Source: Algibacter miyuki (GTDB lineage: Bacteria > Bacteroidota > Bacteroidia > Flavobacteriales > Flavobacteriaceae). Taken from it: a DNA stretch of 64,000 bases. Where the stretch lies: the NCBI RefSeq assembly GCF_030409805.1, contig NZ_JAUFQP010000013.1, positions 1 through 64,000 of the forward strand. The letters are read 5' to 3'. The notes beneath the pieces are model-generated. The model was not told the DNA's origin. It was given only the letters and a program-made list of their open reading frames with translations, and made no database searches. Each line of letters begins with the position of its first letter. Position 1 is the first letter of the stretch. The position numbers and the translations under genes are program-made. This document shows, in pieces, positions 47,319 to 56,100 of this stretch.

Positions 47319-48092
47319 ATGGAAGAAAAAAGATTGTTACATTCAAATGTTTTAGGTGAAGGAAAACCTTTTGTAATTTTACATGGGTTTTTGGGAATGA
47401 GTGATAACTGGAAAACACACGGAAAGCATCTTTCTGAACAAGGTTTTGAAGTGCATTTGTTAGATCAAAGAAATCACGGACGTAGCTTTTGGGATGCTAA
47501 TTTTAGTTATGAAATTCTTGCTGAAGATTTAAAAACATATTGCGAAGCACATAACCTAAAAGATATTACATTACTGGGCCATTCTATGGGAGGTAAAACG
47601 GCTATGCTTTTTGCATGCGAATATCCTGAATTGGTTTCTAAATTAGTAGTCGCCGATATTTCTCCGCGTTTTTATCCTGTGCATCATGATGGTATTTTAA
47701 ATGGGTTAAGTGCTTTAAATTTTGATGTTATAAAAACAAGAGGTGAGGCAGATATGGCGTTAAGTGCTTATGTTGATGATGTTGGAACACGTCAGTTTTT
47801 ATTGAAAAATCTCTATTGGATTGAAAAAGGGAAATTGGCATTACGCATAAACCTTGATGTTTTAAAAGAAGAAGTGTCCGAAGTTGGCGAAGCGTTACCA
47901 AGTTATGCATCGTTTGATAAGCCTACGTTGTTTTTACGTGGCGACCGATCGGAATATATTGGAGTGGGTGACGAATCTATAATTAAAAACCATTTTTCTA
48001 ATTTTGAAATTGTTACTATTGCTAATGCTGGGCATTGGTTGCATGCCGAGAATCCAAAAGATTTTTTTGCGGCTTTACTTAATTTTATATAA
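47319..48092 (+). CDS. Alpha/beta hydrolase (YbfF-like)
   Basis: A 257-residue alpha/beta-hydrolase fold protein. The oxyanion motif HGFLGMSDNW (about residues 21-30), nucleophile elbow GHSMGGKTAM (Ser about 90), and catalytic His in NAGHWLHAENP (about 237) are clear, and DLRNHGRS-like LLDQRNHGRSFW follows strand 3. It resembles the YbfF esterase group, active on acyl-CoA or short esters. It follows pdxJ by 63 bp. Confidence 0.88.
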   Translation: MEEKRLLHSNVLGEGKPFVILHGFLGMSDNWKTHGKHLSEQGFEVHLLDQRNHGRSFWDANFSYEILAEDLKTYCEAHNLKDITLLGHSMGGKTAMLFACEYPELVSKLVVADISPRFYPVHHDGILNGLSALNFDVIKTRGEADMALSAYVDDVGTRQFLLKNLYWIEKGKLALRINLDVLKEEVSEVGEALPSYASFDKPTLFLRGDRSEYIGVGDESIIKNHFSNFEIVTIANAGHWLHAENPKDFFAALLNFI

Positions 48093-48109
48093 TCTTAAAA
48101 ACAAATATT

Positions 48110-48463
48110 ATGAATTCAATAATAAAACTTTTAATCAACGCCATTGCAGTGTTTGTATTGGCAAATGTGCTTTCGGGTGTTCAGGTCGATGGCTATGTTT
48201 CAGCTATTATTGTGGCTTTAGTACTATCTATACTTAACTTATTAGTTAAGCCGCTTTTGGTTATTTTTACATTGCCTGTAACGGTACTTACACTAGGTTT
48301 ATTTTTGCTTGTTATAAATGGGTTAATCATTCTATTAGCCGACGAGTTTATCAGTGGGTTTTCTGTAGATAGTATTTGGTGGGCTATACTTTTTAGTGTG
48401 CTTTTATCTATCCTTCAATCGATATTACAATCGTTCTTTAAAACCGATAATAAGGAGCAATAA
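48110..48463 (+). CDS. Small four-helix membrane protein (phage-holin family / YvlD type)
   Basis: A 117-residue integral membrane protein with four hydrophobic segments and the LLVKPLLVIFTLPVTVLTLG core typical of the phage_holin_4_2 / YvlD family. Despite the family name it is a host protein and no phage genes are near. Function unknown. It follows the hydrolase by 17 bp and is probably in the same operon. Confidence 0.85.
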   Translation: MNSIIKLLINAIAVFVLANVLSGVQVDGYVSAIIVALVLSILNLLVKPLLVIFTLPVTVLTLGLFLLVINGLIILLADEFISGFSVDSIWWAILFSVLLSILQSILQSFFKTDNKEQ

Positions 48464-48575
48464 AAACTTCAGAATAAAGGGCTTTTTTTTAACCGTAAAA
48501 AGAAGTGCTATTGTATTTGGTTGGGTATTAGTATACCTGTAACCAAAGCTTGCTAAAGCCTAGTGAATTAAAAAC

Positions 48576-48606
48576 TTTGTTAGGATGTAAAAATATTGTA
48601 CTTTTG
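48576..48606 (+). promoter_or_regulatory. tig promoter (TTTG-N19-TACTTTTG)
   Basis: TTTG at 48576-48579 and TACTTTTG at 48599-48606 with exactly 19 nt between them match the Bacteroidota sigma-70 promoter very well. It precedes tig by about 150 nt, giving a long leader. It is the best promoter in the window. Confidence 0.8.
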
Positions 48607-48756
48607 CATCCCGATTTTAGTACCAAAAAACGATGCCTTTTTAAGGTGAATTTTTTTCAACTAAAAAAGATATTTCCCTTTATATCGGGAATTGAAATAA
48701 AATAAAGGTTTGTAAACCCAATTGTTAAATGCCTTTTCAGGCTTATATCATTAAAA

Positions 48757-50085
48757 ATGAATATTACAAGAGAAAACGTTGATGCATTAAATGCTGTAGT
48801 AAAAGTAGATATCGCTAAAGAAGATTATAGCGATAAGGTGGATAAAATCTTGGTAGATTACCGTAAAACAGCAAACATTCCTGGTTTTAGAAAAGGTCAT
48901 GTACCAATGGGTATGGTGAAAAAACAATACGGAAAAGCTATTTTAGTTGATGAAGTAAACAAACTTTTACAAGGGGCGTTAAATAAATACTTGGCTGAAG
49001 AAAAAATTGATGTTCTTGGACAACCTTTACCAAAACAACAAGATGAAATAGATTGGGATGCTGAGAAATTTTCATTTGAATTTGAATTAGGTTTAGCACC
49101 AGAATTCAATGTAGAATTAAAAGGTGATAAATCAATCACACAATATAATATTGTTGCTGATGATAAAATGATTGATGAGCAAATTGAACGTATCCAAAAA
49201 CAATACGGGAAATTGGTTTCTCAAGATGTTGTAGATGCAGAAAGCGAAATTAGCGGAGCTTATACAAACGAAGAAAAAGAAATTAATAACACCGTTACTT
49301 TAACTTTAGATAAGTTTAAAGGAGAGGCTACAGCAAAACAATTTATTGGTGCTAAAGCTGGAGATGTTATTGTTTTAAAAACAAAAGACCTTTTTGAAGA
49401 CGATCACGATTTAATGCATGCTTTAAAATTAGGTCATGATGAAATTCACGGTTTAGATATTGAAGTATCTTTTACAATTTCTGAAATTAACCAAAGAGAA
49501 TTAGCCGATTTAGATCAAGAGTTGTTTGATAAGCTTTTTGGAGAAGGTCAAGTAAAATCTGTGTCAGAAGTAAGAGCAAAAATAAAAGAAGATGCTGAGA
49601 AGCAATTTGTTCAACAAGCCGATCAAAAGTTATTGAACGATGTGACTGAGTATTTAGTAGACAATACTAAATTTGATTTACCAGCAGAATTTTTAACAAA
49701 ATGGATGCAAACTGCAGGTGAAAAAGAAATGGATGCCGACCAAGCTAGAGAAGAGTACGAGAAATCGGAAAAAAGCTTACGTTACCAATTAATCGAAGGA
49801 AAGCTTATTGAAGCTAACGATGTTCAGGTAACTATGGACGATATTAAAAATCACGCCAGAGAAATGATTAAAGGACAAATGGCTCAATTTGGTCAATTAA
49901 ATCCTTCAGATAAAGAGTTAGACGATATCGCTGCACGTGTATTATCTAATCAAGAAGAAGCGCGTCGTATTTCAGAACAATTAGTAAGTCAAAAACTATT
50001 ATCTGTTTACAAAGAAAAAGCAAACCTAGAAGTTAAAGAATTAACTTACGAAAACTTTGTTAAAGAAGTTTACGGTGACAAATAA
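48757..50085 (+). CDS. tig: Trigger factor, ribosome-bound chaperone
   Basis: A 442-residue chaperone. The ribosome-binding tail signature GFRKGHVPMGMVKKQYG (about residues 44-60, the GFRxGxxP loop) is present. The middle PPIase domain is FKBP-like but has diverged (KEINNTVTLTLDKFKGEATAKQFIG), and the C-terminal part is long and helical. It leads the tig-clpP-clpX order seen in many bacteria, here with a terminator between tig and clpP. Confidence 0.94.
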   Translation: MNITRENVDALNAVVKVDIAKEDYSDKVDKILVDYRKTANIPGFRKGHVPMGMVKKQYGKAILVDEVNKLLQGALNKYLAEEKIDVLGQPLPKQQDEIDWDAEKFSFEFELGLAPEFNVELKGDKSITQYNIVADDKMIDEQIERIQKQYGKLVSQDVVDAESEISGAYTNEEKEINNTVTLTLDKFKGEATAKQFIGAKAGDVIVLKTKDLFEDDHDLMHALKLGHDEIHGLDIEVSFTISEINQRELADLDQELFDKLFGEGQVKSVSEVRAKIKEDAEKQFVQQADQKLLNDVTEYLVDNTKFDLPAEFLTKWMQTAGEKEMDADQAREEYEKSEKSLRYQLIEGKLIEANDVQVTMDDIKNHAREMIKGQMAQFGQLNPSDKELDDIAARVLSNQEEARRISEQLVSQKLLSVYKEKANLEVKELTYENFVKEVYGDK

Positions 50086-50108
50086 ATAAATTTTAAATGT
50101 TTATCTTT

Positions 50109-50144
50109 AGGCGCTTAAATCAGTTAGATTTAAGCGCCTTTTTA
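50109..50144 (+). terminator. Terminator after tig
   Basis: A 13-bp stem (AGGCGCTTAAATC with its complement) encloses a 5-base loop and is followed by a T tract. It separates tig from clpP, so clpP should have its own promoter, which I could not place confidently. Confidence 0.85.
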
Positions 50145-50230
50145 TTAAAATCAAACATTAAAAATAATTTTATTCACGACACTTAATTGAATGTTAAGGG
50201 TTTAAATAAAATTTAATATCAAAATTATAT

Positions 50231-50905
50231 ATGGATTACGCAAAAGAATTTGAGAAATTCGCGATAAAAGATCAAGGTATTAGCAGCACATATTACAATA
50301 AAATTATTAGTAGTATGTATCCAACCAATTTAACGCCAAACATTATTGAGGAACGCCAAATGAATATTGCCGTTTTTGATGTGTTTTCACGTTTAATGAT
50401 GGATCGTATTATTTTCCTTGGAACTGGTATTAGTGATCAAGTAGCCAATATTGTGCAAGCACAATTATTATTCTTAGAAAGTACCGATGCTAATAAAGAT
50501 ATTCAAATTTACATAAACTCTCCAGGAGGAAGTGTTTATGCAGGTTTAGGTATTTACGATACTATGCAGTTTATAAAACCAGATGTTGCAACTATTTGTA
50601 CAGGTATGGCTGCCTCAATGGGCGCAGTATTATTATGTGCAGGAGCAAAAGGTAAACGTAGTGGTTTAACGCACTCTCGTGTAATGATTCACCAACCTTT
50701 AGGTGGTGCGCAAGGTCAAGCGAGCGATATTGAAATTACAGCAAGAGAAATCTTAATTTTGAAAGAAGAGCTTTACAACATTATTAGTAAGCATTCAGGC
50801 CAGGATTACGACAAAGTATATGAAGATAGTGATAGAGATTACTGGATGAAAGCTGATAAAGCCAAGGAATACGGCATGATTGACGAAATATTAGCTCGTA
50901 ATTAA
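50231..50905 (+). CDS. clpP: ClpP, ATP-dependent protease proteolytic subunit
   Basis: A 224-residue serine protease subunit. The catalytic triad is readable as Ser129 ([10 protein letters not shown]), His154 (MIHQPLGG) and Asp203 (DRDYWM), with the [10 protein letters not shown] handle region before it. An extra N-terminal stretch of about 30 residues (compared with E. coli numbering) may be a longer propeptide. It partners ClpX, encoded next. Confidence 0.96.
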   Translation: MDYAKEFEKFAIKDQGISSTYYNKIISSMYPTNLTPNIIEERQMNIAVFDVFSRLMMDRIIFLGTGISDQVANIVQAQLLFLESTDANKDIQIYINSPGGSVYAGLGIYDTMQFIKPDVATICTGMAASMGAVLLCAGAKGKRSGLTHSRVMIHQPLGGAQGQASDIEITAREILILKEELYNIISKHSGQDYDKVYEDSDRDYWMKADKAKEYGMIDEILARN

Positions 50906-50980
50906 TAAAAAATCACTAACTTTAAATTTAGTGATATAAAGGGGGTTTGAGTACTTTAAGCCTCGAAACAAGGAAGATTA

Positions 50981-52213
50981 ATGGCAAAAGAAGAATTAGA
51001 ATGTTCGTTTTGTGGTCGTAAAAAACCAGAAACTAACTTGTTGATAGCAGGATTAGATGCTCACATCTGTGATAGGTGTATCGAGCAAGCACATGGTATT
51101 GTTATAGAGGAATCTAAGCAAACCGATAGCGGCGATTTATCGGCTGAGCTAAAGTTGCGTAAACCTTTGCAAATTAAAGAGTTTTTAGATGAATACATCA
51201 TCGGTCAAGGCATGACTAAAAAAGTAATGTCTGTAGCCGTATATAATCACTATAAACGTTTATTACAGCCACCAACAAACGATGATATTGAAATTCAAAA
51301 GAGTAATATCATTATGGTCGGGCAAACCGGTACAGGTAAAACCTTAATGGCGAAAACCATTGCGAAAATGCTTAACGTACCTTTAGCTATTGTAGATGCA
51401 ACTGTATTAACAGAAGCTGGTTATGTAGGTGAAGATGTAGAAAGTATTTTAACACGTTTATTACAAGCAGCCGATTATAATTTAGAAAAAGCTGAAAAAG
51501 GGATTGTTTTTATTGATGAAATTGATAAAATAGCACGTAAAAGTGACAACCCTTCAATTACTAGAGATGTCTCTGGTGAAGGTGTACAACAAGCTTTACT
51601 GAAGTTGTTAGAAGGTACAGTAGTTAATGTACCACCAAAAGGAGGGCGTAAGCATCCAGATCAGAAATTTATTGAAGTAAACACCGAGAATATTTTATTT
51701 ATTGCAGGTGGTGCTTTCGATGGTATCGATCGTGTAATTTCTAAACGATTAAACATGCAAGCTGTAGGGTATAGCGCATCTATTTCTGATGATGTTGTAG
51801 ATAAAGATAATTTGCTGCAATATATTATTCCTAAAGATCTAAAAGATTTTGGATTAATTCCTGAAATTATTGGTCGTTTACCAGTATTAACATACATGGA
51901 TCCTTTAGATGCTAAAACATTAAGAGCTATTTTAACACAACCTAAAAATGCCATTATTAAACAGTATAAAAAATTGTTTACTATGGATGACGTAGATTTT
52001 GCTATTACAGATGGAGCTTTAGATTTTATTGTTGGTAAAGCGATTGAGTATAAATTAGGAGCTAGGGGGTTACGTTCTCTTTGTGAGGAAATTTTAACCG
52101 ATGCTATGTTTGAATTACCAAGTAGCAACGATAAAAAATTAAATGTGACTAAGGCTTACGCCGAAGAAAAATTAACTAAAACAACGATAAAGAAATTGAA
52201 AGCGGTGTCGTAA
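50981..52213 (+). CDS. clpX: ClpX, ATPase unfoldase of the Clp protease
   Basis: A 410-residue AAA+ unfoldase. An N-terminal zinc-binding domain has Cys 8, 11, 30 and 33 (CSFCGRKK and CDRC). Walker A GQTGTGKT (114-121), Walker B FIDEIDKI, and the sensor-2 GARGLRSL motif follow. It delivers tagged substrates to ClpP. It lies 75 bp after clpP and is followed by a terminator. Confidence 0.97.
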   Translation: MAKEELECSFCGRKKPETNLLIAGLDAHICDRCIEQAHGIVIEESKQTDSGDLSAELKLRKPLQIKEFLDEYIIGQGMTKKVMSVAVYNHYKRLLQPPTNDDIEIQKSNIIMVGQTGTGKTLMAKTIAKMLNVPLAIVDATVLTEAGYVGEDVESILTRLLQAADYNLEKAEKGIVFIDEIDKIARKSDNPSITRDVSGEGVQQALLKLLEGTVVNVPPKGGRKHPDQKFIEVNTENILFIAGGAFDGIDRVISKRLNMQAVGYSASISDDVVDKDNLLQYIIPKDLKDFGLIPEIIGRLPVLTYMDPLDAKTLRAILTQPKNAIIKQYKKLFTMDDVDFAITDGALDFIVGKAIEYKLGARGLRSLCEEILTDAMFELPSSNDKKLNVTKAYAEEKLTKTTIKKLKAVS

Positions 52214-52243
52214 TCAAGTTTTAGTTACTTATATAGAATTAAA

Positions 52244-52275
52244 AAAAACCACGTTCTAAGCGTGGTTTTTTGTTT
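52244..52275. terminator. Terminator after clpX
   Basis: A 10-bp stem, AAAAACCACG with CGTGGTTTTT, encloses a 7-base loop, with a T-rich tail. It lies between the converging clpX and GH3-like genes. Confidence 0.85.
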
Positions 52276-52317
52276 TTGAATAAGTTTTTTACTGGTTTTA
52301 AATCAGAGTTGATGTGG

Positions 52318-53832
52318 TTACACATTTAGCGCTAATAGCTCCGTGATATAATCGCGAGTGTTCGAAAGTCGTGGTACTTTATGTTGACCTCCTAACTTAT
52401 TATTCTGCTTTAACCAATCGTGAAATAAATTTTTACGTGCAATATTAATTTTTGGCTTGTTTAATGTGATGTTGTTATAGCGTTTAGCTTCATAATCTGA
52501 ATTTAAAGATTTGAGCGCATTATCAAACAATTCATTAAAATAATTAATATCCTTTGGCGGTGTTTTAAACTCGATTAGCCATTCGTGAGCTCCTTTTTCT
52601 TTGCCTTCCATAAAAATTGGTGCTGCAGTATAATCTACAATTTCGGCCTTGGTACGATGGCATACTTTTTTTAAAGCATCTTCTGCGTTTTCAATAATAA
52701 GTTCTTCACCAAAAACATTAATATGATGTTTTGTACGACCGGAAACTTTTATTCTATATGGACTTAAAGAGGTGAACCGAATAGTGTCTCCAATTTTATA
52801 ACGCCATAAACCTGCGTTTGTGGTGATGATAACGGCGTAATTTACATGTAATTTAACTTCGCTTAACGGAATTGCTTTTTCTTCCGAAGTAGCATAAATA
52901 GTCATTGGGATGAATTCATAAAAAATACCATAATCTAGCATCAATAGTAATTCATCCGAATTGTTTCTATCTTGAATAGCGAAAAACCCTTCCGAAGCAT
53001 TATAAATTTCATAATACTTAAAATCCTTTTTGGGAAGGAGCTTTTGGTATTGCTCTTTATAAGGTGAAAAACTTACGCCGCCATGGAAATAAACTTCCAA
53101 ATGCGGCCAAACTTCGTGCAAACTGTGTTTTCCGGTAGTCTCTAAAACTTGATTTAAAAGCACGAGCATCCACGATGGAACACCGGCTAAGCTCGTTACT
53201 TTCTCATTTATAGTTTCGTTTACAATGGCTTGCATTTTATGCTCCCAATCGCTCATTAACGAGACTTTATTGCTTGGTGTACTACTGTATTCGGCCCAAA
53301 AAGGCATATTGTCTATTAAAATAGCCGATAAGTCTCCAAAAACAGTACCGTTTTGTTTGTAGAGCTCCTTGCTTCCGCCTAAACGTAAACTCTTTCCTGT
53401 AAATAATTGCGAATCCTCATTATTGTTTAAATACATGCACAACAAATCTTTGCTAGCTGCGTAATGGCAATCTTCTAAAGATTCTTGGCTTACAGGTATA
53501 AATTTACTTTTTGCGCGTGTGGTGCCGCTCGATTTTGCAAACCATTTTATAGGGGTTGGCCAGAATAAATTGTTTTCCCCACGTCGCGATCTATCAATCA
53601 CATCTTGCCAACCATCATAATTTTTAATAGGAATGCGTTCGGCAAAAGTGCGGTAGTTTTTTATAGACTTAAAATCGTATTGTTTTCCAATTTCAGTGTC
53701 TTTAGCCATGTAAATTAGGCTTTGCAGCAATTCGTTTTGGACTTCGTTTGGGTATTTTAAAAACAATTCAATTTGATGAAATCGTTTTTTTAAAAACCAA
53801 GAAGCAATCGAATTTACTATAGGGATTGGCAT
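52318..53832 (-). CDS. GH3 family acyl-acid-amide synthetase-like protein
   Basis: A 504-residue protein of the GH3 auxin-responsive family, an adenylate-forming superfamily. The ATP-loop-like AKSSGTTRAKSKFIPVS (about residues 96-112), the YNASEGFFAIQ stretch and the YKIGDTIRFT motif (Asp) with SGRTKHHINVFGEEL are all present. Plant members join amino acids to hormones, but bacterial members have no settled substrate. It is divergent from the DUF2797 gene with a 43 bp gap. Confidence 0.88.
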   Translation of the reverse strand: MPIPIVNSIASWFLKKRFHQIELFLKYPNEVQNELLQSLIYMAKDTEIGKQYDFKSIKNYRTFAERIPIKNYDGWQDVIDRSRRGENNLFWPTPIKWFAKSSGTTRAKSKFIPVSQESLEDCHYAASKDLLCMYLNNNEDSQLFTGKSLRLGGSKELYKQNGTVFGDLSAILIDNMPFWAEYSSTPSNKVSLMSDWEHKMQAIVNETINEKVTSLAGVPSWMLVLLNQVLETTGKHSLHEVWPHLEVYFHGGVSFSPYKEQYQKLLPKKDFKYYEIYNASEGFFAIQDRNNSDELLLMLDYGIFYEFIPMTIYATSEEKAIPLSEVKLHVNYAVIITTNAGLWRYKIGDTIRFTSLSPYRIKVSGRTKHHINVFGEELIIENAEDALKKVCHRTKAEIVDYTAAPIFMEGKEKGAHEWLIEFKTPPKDINYFNELFDNALKSLNSDYEAKRYNNITLNKPKINIARKNLFHDWLKQNNKLGGQHKVPRLSNTRDYITELLALNV

Positions 53833-53875
53833 AATTATTTATATCTTTAATTTTTTAAAAATAAGACTTTTTTTT

Positions 53876-54670
53876 ATGACTTACCAAGGTGTTTTAACAA
53901 AAATGGAAACTGAATTTTCTAGCCCTATTCAATATTATTTGGTTTTTGAATCAGATTTTATAAACATGAATCAATTGTTAGGAAAAACCATTTCTATGGA
54001 GTTTGTAAAATACCAATGTTTAAATTGTGGATTAGATAAACCTATTTTCCGTCAAGGTTATGATAAACAGTGTTTTTATGATGTAGCTCAGGCTGGCGAT
54101 TGGATTATGCGTCCAGAGTTGAGCACAGCGCATTTGGGCCAGGAAGATCGCGATTTAGAATACGAAAAACGCGTGCAATTACAGCCTCATATTGTTTATT
54201 TAGCAAATTCGAGTAACGTAAAAGTAGGTGTTACCAGAAAAACGCAAGTACCAACACGTTGGATTGATCAAGGTGCTCATGAAGCGTTGGAAATTGTAGA
54301 AGTGCCTAACCGGTATTTAGCGGGCGTTACAGAGGTTGCTTTAAAGTCTTTTGTGGCTGATAAAACAAACTGGCGTAAAATGCTTAAAAATGATATTGAA
54401 GACGAAAATTTAGTAGAGTGGCGTGATAAATTGATCGATTACGTTCCCGATGAAGCTAAAGCGTATATTATTGAAAGTAATTCAGAAACACATATAGATT
54501 TTCCGGTGATGCAATATCCTGAAAAACCGAAAAGTTTAAATATTAAAAAAGAACTTAATTATACTGGGAAATTAGTGGGTATAAAAGGGCAATATTTAAT
54601 TTTTGAAGATCAAACGGTTTTTAATGTGCGATCTAATGAAGGGTTAGTGGTACGCATTAATGTGAATTAA
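53876..54670 (+). CDS. DUF2797 protein with Cys cluster
   Basis: A 264-residue protein of the DUF2797 family. Cys48 and Cys51 (QCLNCGLDK) with Cys66 (KQCFYD) look like a metal site. The HIVYLANSSNVKVGVTRKTQVPTRW stretch (about 103-127, interrupted here) resembles a GIY-YIG-type strand pair, with WIDQGAHEALEI following. Function is unknown; a nucleic-acid role is possible. Confidence 0.8.
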   Translation: MTYQGVLTKMETEFSSPIQYYLVFESDFINMNQLLGKTISMEFVKYQCLNCGLDKPIFRQGYDKQCFYDVAQAGDWIMRPELSTAHLGQEDRDLEYEKRVQLQPHIVYLANSSNVKVGVTRKTQVPTRWIDQGAHEALEIVEVPNRYLAGVTEVALKSFVADKTNWRKMLKNDIEDENLVEWRDKLIDYVPDEAKAYIIESNSETHIDFPVMQYPEKPKSLNIKKELNYTGKLVGIKGQYLIFEDQTVFNVRSNEGLVVRINVN

Positions 54671-54745
54671 ATAAAATAACGCGATAGATAATTATTTCTA
54701 TTTGGGTTTAAGAATTTGATTGTCCTATTTAAATAATTTTAAATT

Positions 54746-54781
54746 AAAAATCCCATTAGCAAAACTGCAAATGGGATTTTT
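54746..54781. terminator. Bidirectional terminator between DUF2797 gene and rpsU
   Basis: A 12-bp stem, AAAAATCCCATT with AATGGGATTTTT, encloses a 12-base loop between two converging genes. Confidence 0.8.
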
Positions 54782-54805
54782 ATAAGTTTCAAAAAGGTTT
54801 AAGAC

Positions 54806-55000
54806 CTAAACTTCTTCTTGGTCTCTTAAATTTTGAATGTAAGCTGCTTTTTGAACTTGTCTGCGTTTTTTAATAGATGGTTTAGTGAAAAACTGACCTT
54901 CTCTTAAGTTTTGCATTACTTTGATGTTACGGTGTTTTCTCTTGTAGCGTTTTAAGGCACGCTCTATATTTTCACCATCTTTTACAATAATCTTTAACAT
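54806..55000 (-). CDS. rpsU: Ribosomal protein bS21
   Basis: A 64-residue small-subunit protein (MLKIIVKDGENIERALKRYK, with a basic RRQVQKAA tail). bS21 lies at the mRNA exit near the anti-Shine-Dalgarno. In Flavobacterium it is known to help mask that sequence and to autoregulate through a Shine-Dalgarno in its own mRNA. Here the leader reads AAAGAGTATCT before ATG, only a weak match. It lies 38 bp after rpoD and is probably co-transcribed with it. Confidence 0.95.
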   Translation of the reverse strand: MLKIIVKDGENIERALKRYKRKHRNIKVMQNLREGQFFTKPSIKKRRQVQKAAYIQNLRDQEEV

Positions 55001-55038
55001 AGATACTCTTTATTTAATAATTGATTTTAGTTTTAGGC

Positions 55039-55902
55039 TTATCCTAAATACGTTCTTAGTACTTTACTTTTTGAGGTTTGTCGTAATCTACGAATCCCTT
55101 TTTCTTTTATTTGTCTTACGCGTTCTCGCGTTAAACCAAAAGAGTCACCAATTTCTTGAAGGCTCATCGGTTGTTTTTTACTGATACCATAATAATGACG
55201 AATAACTTCTGCTTCTTTTTCCGAAAGGGAATCTAAAGCACGGTTTACTTCTATGTTTAAAGCATCTTGCATTAAACCTGAATCTGGCCGTGGCGATTCG
55301 CTAGCATTAATTACGTCATATAAATTAGAAGTTTCACCTTCTTTAAACGGAGCATCCATAGAAACATGGCGTCCCGATATTTTCATTGACTGTTTTACAT
55401 CCGAAATCGAAAGATCTAATTTGCTTGCAATTTCTTGCGCACTCGGCGGTCTTTCGTTCTCTTGTTCTAAAAATGAATAGGCTTTATTAATTTTATTAAT
55501 CGAGCCAATTTTGTTCAAAGGTAATCTAACTATTCGAGATTGTTCAGCTAAAGCTTGAAGAATTGCTTGACGAATCCACCAAACAGCATAAGAGATGAAT
55601 TTAAAACCTCTAGTTTCGTCGAAGCGTTTCGCCGCTTTCACCAGGCCAGCATTGCCTTCGTTGATTAAATCGGGCAGAGTTAGTCCTTGATTTTGATATT
55701 GTTTTGAGACTGAAACTACAAACCTTAAGTTAGCGGTTGTGAGCGTGTCTAGAGCTTTTTGGTCCCCTTTTTTGATAAGTTGGGCTAGTTCGACCTCTTC
55801 TTCGGCCGTGATTAAAGGAATTTTACTAATGTCCTGTAAGTATTTGTCTAGTGATTTCGACTCGCGGTTGGTAACTTGCTTCGTAATCTTTAATTGCCTC
55901 AT
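55039..55902 (-). CDS. rpoD: Primary sigma-70 factor (short Bacteroidota type)
   Basis: A 287-residue primary sigma factor without region 1.1. Region 1.2 ([20 protein letters not shown]), region 2 ([20 protein letters not shown] and [13 protein letters not shown]), region 3 ([28 protein letters not shown]) and region 4 with its helix-turn-helix ([19 protein letters not shown]) are all readable. This sigma reads the TTG/TAnnTTTG promoters seen in the window. Confidence 0.96.
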   Translation of the reverse strand: MRQLKITKQVTNRESKSLDKYLQDISKIPLITAEEEVELAQLIKKGDQKALDTLTTANLRFVVSVSKQYQNQGLTLPDLINEGNAGLVKAAKRFDETRGFKFISYAVWWIRQAILQALAEQSRIVRLPLNKIGSINKINKAYSFLEQENERPPSAQEIASKLDLSISDVKQSMKISGRHVSMDAPFKEGETSNLYDVINASESPRPDSGLMQDALNIEVNRALDSLSEKEAEVIRHYYGISKKQPMSLQEIGDSFGLTRERVRQIKEKGIRRLRQTSKSKVLRTYLG

Positions 55903-56037
55903 GTATATGTTTTAAAATTATCCTAGTGGGTAATATAACGAAATATTCGTAATAACCTAATTATGTTTGACTTATTTTTAATTACGATGAAAAATGTAGA
56001 GGAATTCTTATTCGTGGAACGAGGTGTTTATAAATAG

Positions 56038-56070
56038 AAAGAGGGACATCCGAATAGGAAATCCCTCTTT
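56038..56070 (-). terminator. Terminator after the M16 pair
   Basis: A 9-bp stem, AAAGAGGGA with TCCCTCTTT, encloses a 15-base loop about 30 bp past the stop of the minus-strand M16 gene. Confidence 0.7.
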
Positions 56071-56100
56071 AAATAATATTAACGAATACAGTAAGTCTAT

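Noticed and set aside
48110..48463. Prophage remnant suggested by the phage-holin family name
   Set aside because: The four-helix protein is a common host gene and no other phage gene is near.
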